Shown: one piece after another, positions 9,889-17,782 of the stretch
Layout of the letters: the number at the start of each line of letters is the position of its first letter
Numbering within the stretch: the first letter of the stretch is position 1
NCBI RefSeq assembly: GCF_000787815.1
Contig: NZ_BBPO01000068.1
Coordinates: forward strand, 1-35,598
Reading direction: 5' to 3'
Source of the DNA: Streptacidiphilus neutrinimicus
GTDB taxonomy: Bacteria; Actinomycetota; Actinomycetes; Streptomycetales; Streptomycetaceae
DNA length: 35,598 nucleotides
The notes under the pieces: generated by a model
What the model saw: the letters and a program-made list of their open reading frames with translations, nothing else
Told to the model about the DNA's origin: nothing
Databases searched by the model: none
Position numbers and translations under genes: made by a program

Positions 9889-9895
9889 CGGTGCG

Positions 9896-10891
9896 GTGAG
9901 CACGAGCACTCCTTCCTCCTCCGCCGCATCCGGCCCGACGGACCCGCTGGCGCCCCTGGGCGAACTGCCCGGCGTCGCCGAGGCCGTCGCCGAGACCCGC
10001 CGCGCCGTGGACCGTCTCTACGGGCACCGGGTGATGCGCCGCCGCGCGGCCGAGGTCACCTCTGAGGCCGCCCTGCGCGGCGCCCGCGCCTCCGCCGCTC
10101 TGGAAGGCGCGAACTGGCCGCTCGAGGAGGTGCGTCGCCGCACCGACTTCGGGCGGGACGCGGAGGCCCGTCTGATCGGTGGCGCGCTGCGCCTGAACGC
10201 CGAGGTCGGGCAGTTGCTCGGGACCTGGCGTCACTCCCCGCTCCAGGTCCTCGCCCGTCTGCACCTGCTCGCCGTCGGCGACGAGGGCGAGAGCGTCGCC
10301 TCGACCGGCGTCGTGGCCGGCGAGGCGTCCGAAGGCGCGGGCGTCACTGCTGTGGGGCGGCCGCGGCGGGCCGACGAACCCGCCGAGGTGCTCTTCCGGC
10401 ACCCGCTGGCCGCGACGGAGAAGGTCGAGACGGAGTTCGCCGCGCTGGAGCGAGCTTTCGACCTCTCACTGCCCCCGGCGCCGTCGGCCGCCGAGGTCTC
10501 GGCACGATTGGATACCCTCGCGCAGCTGTTGGCCAGCCGCGGCGGCACGAAGCACCCGAACGAGCGAACCGCCCCGGCCCTCGTGGTCGCCGCCGTCGTC
10601 CATGGCGAACTGCTCGCGCTGCGCCCCTTCACCAGCGCGAACGGCCTGGTCGCGCGGGCTGCGACGCGGATCGTGCTGATCGCCGAGGGGCTCGATCCGA
10701 AGGCCATCTGCCCGATGGAGGTCGGCCTCGCCGAGCTGGGCAACGAGGCGTACCTCGCCGGCCTCATGGGCTACGCCTCCGGTGCGGCGGACGGCATGGC
10801 CGCCTGGATCGCTCACTGCGCCCAGGCCCTGCGCCTAGGCGTCCGGGAGAGCACGGCCGTCTGCGAGGCGATGCAGCGAGGCATGGCCTGA
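9896..10891 (+). CDS. Fic-fold protein with degenerate active site
   Basis: A 331-aa mostly helical protein of Fic/DOC architecture. An N-terminal helix carries SAALEG (near residue 70), matching the (S/T)xxxE(G/N) inhibitory motif of self-inhibited Fic AMP transferases. The core reads LRPFTSANGLVARAATRI near residue 245, aligning with HPFxxGNGRxxR, but the catalytic His is Arg, the acidic residue is missing, and GNGR has become ANGL. It is therefore probably not an active AMPylator of the known type. GTG 9896 was chosen: TAATGT at 9883-9888 lies 7 nt before it, as in leaderless actinobacterial mRNAs, while AGGAG at 9873-9877 is too distant. A hairpin follows the gene. Function unknown; orthologues have carried vague oxidoreductase labels. 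Confidence 0.78.
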   Translation: MSTSTPSSSAASGPTDPLAPLGELPGVAEAVAETRRAVDRLYGHRVMRRRAAEVTSEAALRGARASAALEGANWPLEEVRRRTDFGRDAEARLIGGALRLNAEVGQLLGTWRHSPLQVLARLHLLAVGDEGESVASTGVVAGEASEGAGVTAVGRPRRADEPAEVLFRHPLAATEKVETEFAALERAFDLSLPPAPSAAEVSARLDTLAQLLASRGGTKHPNERTAPALVVAAVVHGELLALRPFTSANGLVARAATRIVLIAEGLDPKAICPMEVGLAELGNEAYLAGLMGYASGAADGMAAWIAHCAQALRLGVRESTAVCEAMQRGMA

Positions 10892-10944
10892 TCCGTCTCG
10901 CCCTGGCGGGTGGGGATTCGGCGCAGCCGTGCCGGAAAAGGGTT

Positions 10945-10970
10945 GCGGCGGCATCGGGGGATGCCGCCGC
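10945..10970 (+). terminator. Terminator-like hairpin after the Fic-like gene
   Basis: A perfect stem GCGGCGGCAT (10945-10954) with ATGCCGCCGC (10961-10970), plus a closing C-G pair and a GGGG loop, 53 nt past the stop codon. Confidence 0.7.
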
Positions 10971-11300
10971 TGGCACAGGTTCCGAGTGACCATGCGTTGC
11001 CTTTGTCGTGCCCATCCGGCGGGGAACTCTGCCCGTTCACCGGGTGTGGCGGCCCAGATCGTGGGTCGGCTAGCCGTGGGTGCCCAGAGGCTGTGCGCGG
11101 TCCGTGTGGCCTGACGCTTCGATGGTTCCTTTCAACGTCGCCGTCTGAGGTGTCCATCCGGTCTCGCGGGCCGTAACTCCTTTGTAGCGCGGAACGGGCA
11201 GAAGCGGAACCCGGGGGCTCACTTCTTTACCTGGGTCGACCTGGCTCGCGCGCACCGGGCTGCTTCGCCCCCCACGCCACTCACGGCCGCCCCCAGCCGG
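10971..11300. other. Intergenic stretch between convergent genes
   Basis: About 330 bp between the ends of the Fic-like and HAD genes. Short open frames here have no recognisable protein character and no ribosome sites, and no tRNA-like or repeat structure was seen. Base composition is slightly less GC-rich around 11110-11180 than in flanking genes. I can support nothing specific here. Confidence 0.5.
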
Positions 11301-12128
11301 TCACGCCCCGGGACGCCCGGAGCGCCTCGCCGCGTACCAGACCAGTCCGGCGGCGGTCACGGCTGCGCCCAGCGCCGCGGCGGCCAGCACCGGACGGCTG
11401 GTCACCGCGAGCGAGGCGCTGCGTTCCCGCAGCTGGACCGGGCGGGTGAAGACCAGCACCGGCCAGGACCGCGCCTGCGCCTCGCGCCGCAGTGCCCGGT
11501 CGGGGTTGACGGCGTGGGGGTGGCCGACGGCCTCCAGCAGCGGCAGATCGGTGGCGGAATCGCTGTACGCGTAGCAGCGCTCCAGGTCGTAGCCCTCGAC
11601 GACGGCGAGCTCGCGGATCGCGACGGCCTTGTTCTCCGCGTAGGCGTAGAAGTCGATCTCGCCGGTGTAGCAGCCGTCCTGCTCGGCCATCCGAGTGGCG
11701 ATGACGTGGTCCGCCCCGAGCATCTCGCCGATCGGCTCGACGAGCTCGGAGCCCGAACTGCTGACGATCACGACGTCGCGGCCGGCCGCGTGGTGCTCCT
11801 CGATAAGCGAAGCGGCCTCGTCGTAGATCAGCGGATCGATCAGGTCGTGCAGCGTCTCTGCGACGATCTCCCGGACCTGGGCTACGTTCCAGCCGCGCGC
11901 GAGTGAGGAGAGGTACTGCCGCATCTTCTCCATCTGGTCGTGGTCCGCGCCGCCCGCGAGGAAGACGAACTGCGCGTAGGCGCTCTTCAGCACCGCGCGG
12001 CGATTGATCAGTCCGCCGCGGTAGAGGGGGCGGCTGAAGGCCAGCGCGCTGGACTTCGCGATCACGGTCTTGTCCAGGTCGAAGAAGGCGGCCTGGCGTG
12101 CGGGGCGGGGCTGCGAGTGGTTTTCCAC
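11301..12128 (-). CDS. HAD-IB family phosphatase with C-terminal membrane anchor
   Basis: A 275-aa SerB-like HAD phosphatase. Motif I is FFDLDKTVI (Asp17, Asp19), motif II VIVSSSGS, motif III the Lys of ENKAVAI and motif IV YSDSATDLPLL, all intact. The last about 45 residues hold one hydrophobic helix and a basic tail, suggesting attachment to the inner face of the membrane. GTG 12128 was chosen: TATCCT (12135-12140, minus strand) ends 6 nt before it and TTGCGC lies 16 nt further, indicating a leaderless start. An upstream ATG at 12161 would overlap this promoter. Relatives carry the label morphological differentiation-associated protein and sit beside ssd, as Rv3661 does in M. tuberculosis. 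The substrate is unknown; phosphoserine or lipid phosphates are possible. Confidence 0.88.
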   Translation of the reverse strand: MENHSQPRPARQAAFFDLDKTVIAKSSALAFSRPLYRGGLINRRAVLKSAYAQFVFLAGGADHDQMEKMRQYLSSLARGWNVAQVREIVAETLHDLIDPLIYDEAASLIEEHHAAGRDVVIVSSSGSELVEPIGEMLGADHVIATRMAEQDGCYTGEIDFYAYAENKAVAIRELAVVEGYDLERCYAYSDSATDLPLLEAVGHPHAVNPDRALRREAQARSWPVLVFTRPVQLRERSASLAVTSRPVLAAAALGAAVTAAGLVWYAARRSGRPGA

Positions 12129-12277
12129 GAGTCGAGGATAAGTGCCAACCATTCGGCGCAAGGCCCGGCGCGGTGGGTTTGCTTGAGAAGGGCTTCGGGT
12201 ACACCATGGAAGTCACGGATCGTTCGCGACCGTGCTAACCCAGCTCGACTCCTCCCCCCCCGAGTCGGGCTGTGGAG

Positions 12278-12312
12278 GACGACCCCCGCTCTCCCCCCCG
12301 GCGGGGGTCGTC
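12278..12312. other. Strong hairpin upstream of the tad operon
   Basis: A perfect 12-bp stem, GACGACCCCCGC (12278-12289) with its complement (12301-12312), and an 11-nt C-rich loop. It stands in the middle of a divergent control region, not at a gene end, so it may be an attenuator, an insulating terminator or a protein-binding site. Confidence 0.6.
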
Positions 12313-12408
12313 GCACGTCGGCGACCAGGTGGCGCGGTGGGATTTCCCGATGAACGCGGGGGATGCGTCAACTTCTCGACGCTTTATTCACCCTCACGTG
12401 TGGCCTGG

Positions 12409-12435
12409 TTTTCCACACCCCCTTGTTTATCCACA
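12409..12435 (+). promoter_or_regulatory. Two DnaA-box-like sites
   Basis: TTTTCCACA at 12409-12417 and TTATCCACA at 12427-12435, same orientation, 18 bp start to start and about 95-120 bp before the tad operon start. The second is the exact classical DnaA nonamer; Streptomyces prefers TTGTCCACA but tolerates this variant. Confidence 0.5.
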
Positions 12436-12529
12436 GATTGCGGCTCGCTGCAGCGGCCAGTTGCGAATTCCGCGCACTGTGGTGTCCGCGCCGAAACGGG
12501 CGCGTCCATCACTCCGCGAGGGAGCCGAC

Positions 12530-13699
12530 ATGGCCGCACGCCCACCCGCCGATCCACCCGAAGAGCCGCCCGTGGGCCCTCCCGCAGGCCCCTCCGTGCC
12601 GTCGCGTGACGGGCGTCAGCTGCGGTCCGGGCCGCTGATCGTCACCGAGGACGACGAGCTGATCGAGGCACTGCTCAAGCTGTGCGCCGCTGCCGGAGCC
12701 ACCCCGCACGTGGTGTGCGGAGCCCCGCCGCCGCGCCAGGCTTGGGAGGCCGCGACGCTCGTCCTCGTCGGGGTCGACGTGGCCGAGCGCATGGCGACGT
12801 TGGCTCGGCGGCCGGGCGTCCTTCTCGTCGGGGCCGATCTGGACGACGCCGCCATCTGGCAGAAGGCGGTTGCCATCGGCGCCGAGCACGTCGTCTTCCT
12901 GCCCGACAGCGAGCCATGGTTGCTCGACCGGGTCGCCGACGCCGCCGAGGGCGTCGGCTCGCCCGCCCTCACCGTCGCGGTGATGGGCGGACGCGGTGGG
13001 GCCGGGGCCTCGACACTGGCCTGCGCCCTCGCCCTGACGGCGGCGCGGGAGGGTCATCGCACCGTGCTGATCGACGTCGATCCGCTCGGCGGCGGGCTCG
13101 ACGTCCTGCTCGGCGGGGAGGAGGCGGTGGGGTTGCGCTGGCCCGACCTCGCCTCCTCCCGGGGCCGGGTCAACGCCGTCGAACTGGAGCAGTCGCTTCC
13201 GCGGCTGCACCGTCTCGCGGCCCTCAGCTGGGACCGCGGGGACACTCTCACCATCCCGGTGGAGGCGGTGCGCACCGTGCTCGGGGCCGCGCGGCGGCGT
13301 GGCGGCGTGGTGGTGCTCGATCTGCCGCGCCGCATCGACGACGCGGCGGCGGAGGCTCTCGAACAGGCCGATCTGGGCCTGCTGGTCGTGCCGGCCGAGC
13401 TGCGGGCGATGGCGGCGTCGAGCCGGGTGGCCGCCGCGGCGGCCATGCGCCTGTCGGATCTGCGGACCGTCGTCCGCGGCCCCTCCCCGAGCGGGATGAC
13501 GGGCACCGAGGTTGCCCGGGGCCTGCGGCTGCCCCTGGCCGGGGAGTTGGCCCCCGAGCCGGGGCTGGCCGCCGATCTGGAGTGCGGGCGCCCGCCGGGC
13601 GCCCGGCCCAAGGGCCCGCTGGGCCGGTTCTGTACCGCGTTTCTGACCGAGGCTCTGGCCGGGGCCGGCCTCACGGACGGTGGGGGAGTGGCGGCATGA
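12530..13699 (+). CDS. ssd: Ssd/TadZ-like septum-site-determining protein
   Basis: First gene of the Tad locus, 389 aa. Residues 1-35 are a Pro-rich disordered tail and 36-135 a receiver-like domain without a clear phospho-acceptor pattern. From 148 on there is a MinD/CpaE-type fold with GGRGGAGAST (153-162) and IDVDPLGGGLD (181-191). The Walker lysine is Ala160, the deviation typical of TadZ/Ssd proteins such as Rv3660c; these are thought to localise the pilus machine, and Ssd overproduction blocks septation in mycobacteria. ATG 12530 has GAGGGAG 5 nt upstream. The stop overlaps the start of the next gene (ATGA), implying translational coupling. Role here by homology and context: polar or septal placement of the Tad apparatus. 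Confidence 0.87.
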   Translation: MAARPPADPPEEPPVGPPAGPSVPSRDGRQLRSGPLIVTEDDELIEALLKLCAAAGATPHVVCGAPPPRQAWEAATLVLVGVDVAERMATLARRPGVLLVGADLDDAAIWQKAVAIGAEHVVFLPDSEPWLLDRVADAAEGVGSPALTVAVMGGRGGAGASTLACALALTAAREGHRTVLIDVDPLGGGLDVLLGGEEAVGLRWPDLASSRGRVNAVELEQSLPRLHRLAALSWDRGDTLTIPVEAVRTVLGAARRRGGVVVLDLPRRIDDAAAEALEQADLGLLVVPAELRAMAASSRVAAAAAMRLSDLRTVVRGPSPSGMTGTEVARGLRLPLAGELAPEPGLAADLECGRPPGARPKGPLGRFCTAFLTEALAGAGLTDGGGVAA

Positions 13700-14958
13700 C
13701 GAGGAGCACGAGCTCGGGACACCGCACCCACACGGGCGGCGGTCGCACGGCGACCGCATCGACGGGGGCGGTCTCCGCCGCCCTGCTGGACGCGGTACGG
13801 CTGCGGCTGGCCGAGTCCGGGTCGGAGCCCACCATCACCGGCGTCGCAGCGGCGCTGCGCGCCCAGGGCCGCCCCTACGGGGACACGGAAGTGCTGGAGA
13901 TCGTCCGCGAACTGCGGGCCGAGATGGTGGGCGCTGGCCCCCTCGACCGACTGCTCAGCGATCCGGAGGTCACCGACGTCCTGGTCAACGGCCCACGCGA
14001 GGTGTGGGTCGACCGCGGGCACGGCCTGCAACGCGCCAGGGACGTCAAGTTCACCGACGAGCCGTCCGTACGCCGCCTGGCTCAGCGGCTCGCCCACACC
14101 GCGGGCCGCCGCCTCGACGACGCCCGACCCTGGACGGACGCCCGCCTGCCGCAGGGGGTCCGGTTGCACGCGGTGCTGCCGCCGGTCGCTGTCGGCTGCA
14201 CCTTGATCTCACTGCGTGTCAGCCGTCCCCGGCCCTTCACCCTCGAGGAGTTGGTGGCGTCCGGATCGCTGACCACCTGGGGAGCGGGGCTGCTCCATGC
14301 CCTCGTCCGGGCGCGGGTGGCCTACCTGGTCTCGGGTGGGACGGGCACGGGGAAGACCACGCTGCTCGCCGCCCTGCTGGGGCTGGTCCCCGCCGGCGAG
14401 CGCCTGGTCGTCGTCGAGGACTCCGCGGAACTCCAGCCCGACCACCCCCATCTGGTCCGGCTGGAGGGCCGGCCGCCCAACCAGGAGGGCGCCGGAGGCA
14501 TCGACCTGCGGGATCTGGTCCGGCAGGCGCTGCGGATGCGCCCGGACCGCCTGGTCGTCGGCGAGGTCCGCGGCAGCGAGGTGCTGGATCTCCTTGCCGC
14601 CCTGAACACCGGCCACGAGGGCGGTTGCGGCACGGTCCACGCCAACGCGGCCTCCGACGTGCCGGCCAGGCTGGAGGCCCTGGCGGCGACGGCCGGCCTC
14701 GGCCGGGCGGCTCTCCACAGCCAGCTGGCCGCGGCGCTGGACGCGGTGGTGCACCTGGTGCGGGGCCCCGGCGGGCAGCGCCGGGTAGCCGAGGTCTGCG
14801 TCCTCGAACGGGGCGAGGACGGCCTCGTCACGGCCCTTCCTGCGGTCCGGTTCCCGGCCGCGGGCGGCCAGGAGCCGGGCCCGGGATGGCCCCGCCTCGC
14901 CGAGCGCTGCGGCGGGCTGCGGTCACCGTGGTCCCGCCCGAAGGGAGGGGCCGGCTGA
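13696..14958 (+). CDS. cpaF: Tad secretion ATPase CpaF/TadA
   Basis: Cytoplasmic secretion ATPase of the type II/IV family that powers pilin assembly, 420 aa. The N-terminal helical domain (30-180) contains AEMVGAGPLDRLL and VTDVLVNGP, typical of CpaF. Walker A is GGTGTGKT (214-221), the Asp box lies around EDSAEL (241-246), Walker B ends at Glu290 (LVVGEVRG) and the His box is GHEGGCGTVHAN (306-317). The catalytic set is complete, so it should be active. ATG 13696 overlaps the ssd stop by 4 nt and follows a GGGGGAG site. The stop overlaps the tadB start by one base (TGATG). The first 25 residues are Ser/Thr/Gly-rich and look disordered. Confidence 0.95.
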   Translation: MTRSTSSGHRTHTGGGRTATASTGAVSAALLDAVRLRLAESGSEPTITGVAAALRAQGRPYGDTEVLEIVRELRAEMVGAGPLDRLLSDPEVTDVLVNGPREVWVDRGHGLQRARDVKFTDEPSVRRLAQRLAHTAGRRLDDARPWTDARLPQGVRLHAVLPPVAVGCTLISLRVSRPRPFTLEELVASGSLTTWGAGLLHALVRARVAYLVSGGTGTGKTTLLAALLGLVPAGERLVVVEDSAELQPDHPHLVRLEGRPPNQEGAGGIDLRDLVRQALRMRPDRLVVGEVRGSEVLDLLAALNTGHEGGCGTVHANAASDVPARLEALAATAGLGRAALHSQLAAALDAVVHLVRGPGGQRRVAEVCVLERGEDGLVTALPAVRFPAAGGQEPGPGWPRLAERCGGLRSPWSRPKGGAG

Positions 14959-16040
14959 TGCCGGTCGATCTTCCGGAGCTCACGCGCCGCCGGGGCGGGC
15001 CCGGATGGTCCCTGACAGGCACGCCCGAGGGGCGTCACGGGGTCCACACCTGGCAGGTCGCCCTCATCCGGCCGACGTCCGGACACGCCGCCCGCGCCTG
15101 GGCGGGGCACGCCTTGGCGGCCTGGCTGCCGAGGGCGGGAGCGCGCTCCGGCCGAGGCGCCGCCGGGCTGGCCTTCTCCTGGCCCGGCCCCCACGCCCTG
15201 GTGACGGCGGCGGTGATGGGAGCGCTCGGCTGGGTCGCCTGGTGGTTGACGCGGCGGGACCGGGCCGCCCGGCGGATCGTCCGCCTGTGTCCCGGGGCCA
15301 CCCGGCAGCGGTCCGGCCCGTGGCGGGGCCGGATGCGACGGCTGCGGACGGTCCTGCCCTTGGAGCTGTTGCTCGTGCTGCTGGGCGGGCTCGGCGCCTG
15401 GCTCGCGGAATCCCCGGTGCCCGGCTTGGCGGGCGTGGCAGCTGTCTGGCCGGTGAGCCGCCTGCGACGACGAAGGCAGGCGGCTCGGGAGCGAGAGCGC
15501 CGTCAGGTCGCCGTGGTGGAGCTCTGCGCGGCCCTGGCCGGTGAGCTGCGCACCGGAGCGACACCGCACCAGGCGATCGAGATGGCGGTCGAGGGCCTCC
15601 CGCACGGAGACGCACTCGACTCGACCGCCCTGCTGGCCGCCGCGCGGCTCGGCGGGTCGGTGGACGGGGCGCTGAGCCTCCTGGCGGAATCGCCGGGAGC
15701 CGAGGGCGCGAGGGGCGCCGCCGCCTGCTGGCGGGTCACCTCCGCCAGCGGGGCGGGTCTGGCCGAGGGACTGGACCGGGTCGCCGAGGGGCTGCGCGCG
15801 GAGCGGGCCCTACGGGACTCCGTCCGGGCGGAACTGGCCGGGCCGCGCTCGACGGCGGTGCTGCTTGCCCTCCTGCCCGTCTTCGGCCTCGCCCTCGGGG
15901 CGGCCCTCGGCGCGAATCCCGTGCAGGTGCTGCTCCACACCACGTCAGGACTGGTGTGCCTGCTGGTGGGGGCGTGCCTCGAATACGCCGGGCTGGTCTG
16001 GACGGCGCGCATCGCCCGCACCGCGGAGGGCGCGGCATGA
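14958..16040 (+). CDS. tadB: TadB-like inner-membrane platform protein
   Basis: Membrane platform component of the Tad system (T2SSF domain), 360 aa. Residues 1-60 are polar and not recognisable. Hydrophobic stretches follow near 75-95 and 135-170, then the cytoplasmic T2SSF helices (VVELCAALAGELRTGATPHQ, near 192-211), and two C-terminal membrane helices (near 300-350). ATG 14958 overlaps the cpaF stop and has GGGAGG 9 nt upstream. It is longer at the N terminus than the typical roughly 300-residue TadB. It should pair with TadC and couple to CpaF. The T2SSF identification is firm; the extra N-terminal part is unexplained. Confidence 0.87.
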   Translation: MPVDLPELTRRRGGPGWSLTGTPEGRHGVHTWQVALIRPTSGHAARAWAGHALAAWLPRAGARSGRGAAGLAFSWPGPHALVTAAVMGALGWVAWWLTRRDRAARRIVRLCPGATRQRSGPWRGRMRRLRTVLPLELLLVLLGGLGAWLAESPVPGLAGVAAVWPVSRLRRRRQAARERERRQVAVVELCAALAGELRTGATPHQAIEMAVEGLPHGDALDSTALLAAARLGGSVDGALSLLAESPGAEGARGAAACWRVTSASGAGLAEGLDRVAEGLRAERALRDSVRAELAGPRSTAVLLALLPVFGLALGAALGANPVQVLLHTTSGLVCLLVGACLEYAGLVWTARIARTAEGAA

Positions 16041-16107
16041 GGGCGACCGGACGGCGACGAGTGGCCGGTCGCCCGAGCCCCGCACCCTTGATTCGAGGAG
16101 TCGGCTC

Positions 16108-16887
16108 ATGAACAGCGCATGGGTTCTGGGGGCGGCGGCTGCCAGCGGGCTCACCGCTGTGGCTTCGGGCGCGGTCCTGCGCACCCGGTACCGGCGGATC
16201 CGGAGCAGGGCCCGTCAGGTCGGGGTCGACCCCGCCCGCCGGGTGAGGCGAGCGGGCCGGGGCCAGGGCCGGGAGCGACTCGTGTCGAAGCTCGCCTCGA
16301 TGTTGCTCGGGGCGGGGGTGGCCGCCCTGGTGGGCGGCCCGGCGGGCTGGCTGTCGGGGGTCGTGGTGGCGGCGCTCGGCCTCCGCTTCCTTCCCGCTCC
16401 GCCGAGCCCGGCGGAGCGGGCCCGTCGACGGGAGTCCGAGCTGCTGCGGTCCCAACTGCCGCTCACAGCCGATCTGCTCGCGGGGTGCATGGCCTCCTGG
16501 TGCCCGCCCGACGCCGCCGTCGCAGCGGTCGCTGAGGCGATGCCGTCGCCGATGGCGGGGCGGCTCGTGGCGGCCGCGGTCCAGCTCTCCATGGGCGCTG
16601 ACCCTGAGGCCTGTTGGGAGCGCCTCGGCGAGGCCGAGCCGGTGCTGGCCCCGCTGGGCCGGTGTCTCGCCCGAGCCGCCTCCAGCGGGGCGCCACCGGC
16701 CGCTGGTCTCGCGCGCCTCGCCGACGCAGAGCGTGCGTCGGCCGCACGCGAGGCGCAGGCCCGGGTACGCCGCGCGGGAGTTCTTGCGACCGCCCCGCTC
16801 GGGCTGTGCTTCCTGCCCGCCTTCGTCCTCGTCGGAGTCGTCCCGGTGGTCACCGGCTTGGCCGGGATCTTCCTGGGCCGTCTCTGA
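16108..16887 (+). CDS. tadC: TadC-like inner-membrane platform protein
   Basis: Second T2SSF-type platform protein of the Tad machine, 259 aa. It has an N-terminal hydrophobic segment (4-24), a basic loop, a second hydrophobic region (about 65-95), a cytoplasmic helical T2SSF domain with the LRSQLPLTADLLAGCM motif (about 113-128), and a C-terminal membrane hairpin (about 220-255). ATG 16108 has GAGGAG 7 nt upstream. It follows tadB by 67 nt, the widest gap between the first four genes of the operon, with no terminator seen in that gap. It probably forms the platform together with TadB, as Rv3658c/Rv3657c do in mycobacteria. Confidence 0.87.
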   Translation: MNSAWVLGAAAASGLTAVASGAVLRTRYRRIRSRARQVGVDPARRVRRAGRGQGRERLVSKLASMLLGAGVAALVGGPAGWLSGVVVAALGLRFLPAPPSPAERARRRESELLRSQLPLTADLLAGCMASWCPPDAAVAAVAEAMPSPMAGRLVAAAVQLSMGADPEACWERLGEAEPVLAPLGRCLARAASSGAPPAAGLARLADAERASAAREAQARVRRAGVLATAPLGLCFLPAFVLVGVVPVVTGLAGIFLGRL

Positions 16888-17001
16888 GGAGAGTCGGGCG
16901 GAGTCCGCTGTCCCGGCCGCAAGGCGGGCGGGCCGACCCCGGCCGGAGCAGGCCCGCGCCACCACTCACCGATCCGTCACCCCACCTCCTGAGGAGTCGA
17001 C

Positions 17002-17424
17002 ATGACCGCATCTGCTGACGTCCCGATCTCTGAGGCGCCCGCTGGCGGCCACCCAGCGGGCGATACGACACCACCGCGCACGTCAGCGCACCGCCTCTCA
17101 CCGAGCCGCACCGCCTCTGTGTGCATCGCCACGCCGAAAGGGGTGTCGTTCGCGCGGCTCTGCGTCCGGCGTCCGGGCACCGCACTGGAGCTGCTGGCCT
17201 GCACGGCCCAGGTGTGGCTGACACACGGTGGCCGAACCCTCCGTCGTCGGGCGCGCGGCCGGTACGGGCGCTTCGCTTCCGACGACGGCATGACCACCGC
17301 CGAGTACGCGGTCGGCACGGTCGCCGCATGCGGGTTCGCGGCGCTGCTCTACAAGGTGGTCACCAGCGGGGCCGTCTCCTCGGCCCTGCAGGGCCTGATC
17401 CGGCGAGCCCTCGGTGCCGTCTGA
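17002..17424 (+). CDS. Flp-like pilin (DUF4244) with a long leader
   Basis: Candidate major pilin of the Tad locus, 140 aa. The C-terminal 44 residues form a type IVb prepilin: cleavage after Gly96 in DDG/MTTAEYAVG, Glu101 at +5, then a hydrophobic helix and a short tail (YKVVTSGAVSSALQGLIRRA). This matches DUF4244 proteins such as Rv3656c. The start is ATG 17002, with GAGGAG 5 nt upstream; this gives a 96-residue leader rich in Arg, Thr and Pro, far longer than the usual 20-30 residues. A shorter start (GTG at 17143 or 17215) is possible but has weaker ribosome sites. A prepilin peptidase is needed to process it and is not encoded here. Its stop overlaps the next gene by 11 nt. Confidence 0.82.
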   Translation: MTASADVPISEAPAGGHPAGDTTPPRTSAHRLSPSRTASVCIATPKGVSFARLCVRRPGTALELLACTAQVWLTHGGRTLRRRARGRYGRFASDDGMTTAEYAVGTVAACGFAALLYKVVTSGAVSSALQGLIRRALGAV

Positions 17425-17782
17425 GCGCCGACGCCCGTCCGAAGCGGGCTACACCACCGCCGAGGCGGCCGTCGCCCTGCCGGCCCTGGTGCTGGTCACC
17501 ACGATGCTGCTGTGGGCCGTGCTGGTCGGTTCGGCGAAGGTGCGCTGCGTCGACGCCGCACGCGAGGCGGCCCGCGCCGCAGCCCGAGGGGATCCGGCGG
17601 CGGCCGCGTTGGGCCAGGCGGCCGCGCCTCCGGGTGCCTCGGTGTCGGTCAGCACGGCCGGCGACCAGGTGCGGGCGGAGGTCTCCGCCGTCAGCAGCGG
17701 GCCGGGTGGCCTGCTCAACTTCAGGGTCTCGGCGACGGCCGTGGCCGAGCGGGAGCCGGGCGAGCCGGGAGCCGGGCCGTGA
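17414..17782 (+). CDS. tadE: TadE-like pseudopilin
   Basis: Minor pseudopilin, 122 aa. After an 11-residue charged leader comes EAG/YTTAEAAVALPALVLV, with the predicted cut after Gly12 and Glu17 at +5, then a single hydrophobic helix and a periplasmic-type domain ending in a Glu/Pro/Gly tail. The helix ends with VDAAREAARAAARG, a common TadE continuation. GTG 17414 overlaps the pilin gene stop by 11 nt; the ribosome site is weak, suggesting translational coupling. Its stop overlaps the next start (GTGA). It probably helps initiate or anchor the pilus, as proposed for TadE/TadF. Confidence 0.87.
   Translation: MPSERRRPSEAGYTTAEAAVALPALVLVTTMLLWAVLVGSAKVRCVDAAREAARAAARGDPAAAALGQAAAPPGASVSVSTAGDQVRAEVSAVSSGPGGLLNFRVSATAVAEREPGEPGAGP

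Larger units (their letters stand above)
12129..12529. other. Divergent control region HAD / tad operon
   Basis: A 400-bp non-coding region between the leftward HAD gene and the rightward tad operon. It contains the HAD promoter (TATCCT at 12135-12140), a strong hairpin at 12278-12312 and two DnaA-box-like nonamers at 12409-12435. The segment 12370-12440 is distinctly AT-richer than its surroundings and is the probable promoter zone of the tad operon, but no clean -35/-10 pair could be fixed. Confidence 0.5.

Noticed and set aside
8594-10402. 602-aa version of the CooC-like ATPase
   Set aside because: The extra part runs antisense through the Fic-like gene and across the palindrome; the P-loop protein begins at MKIAFVGKGG.
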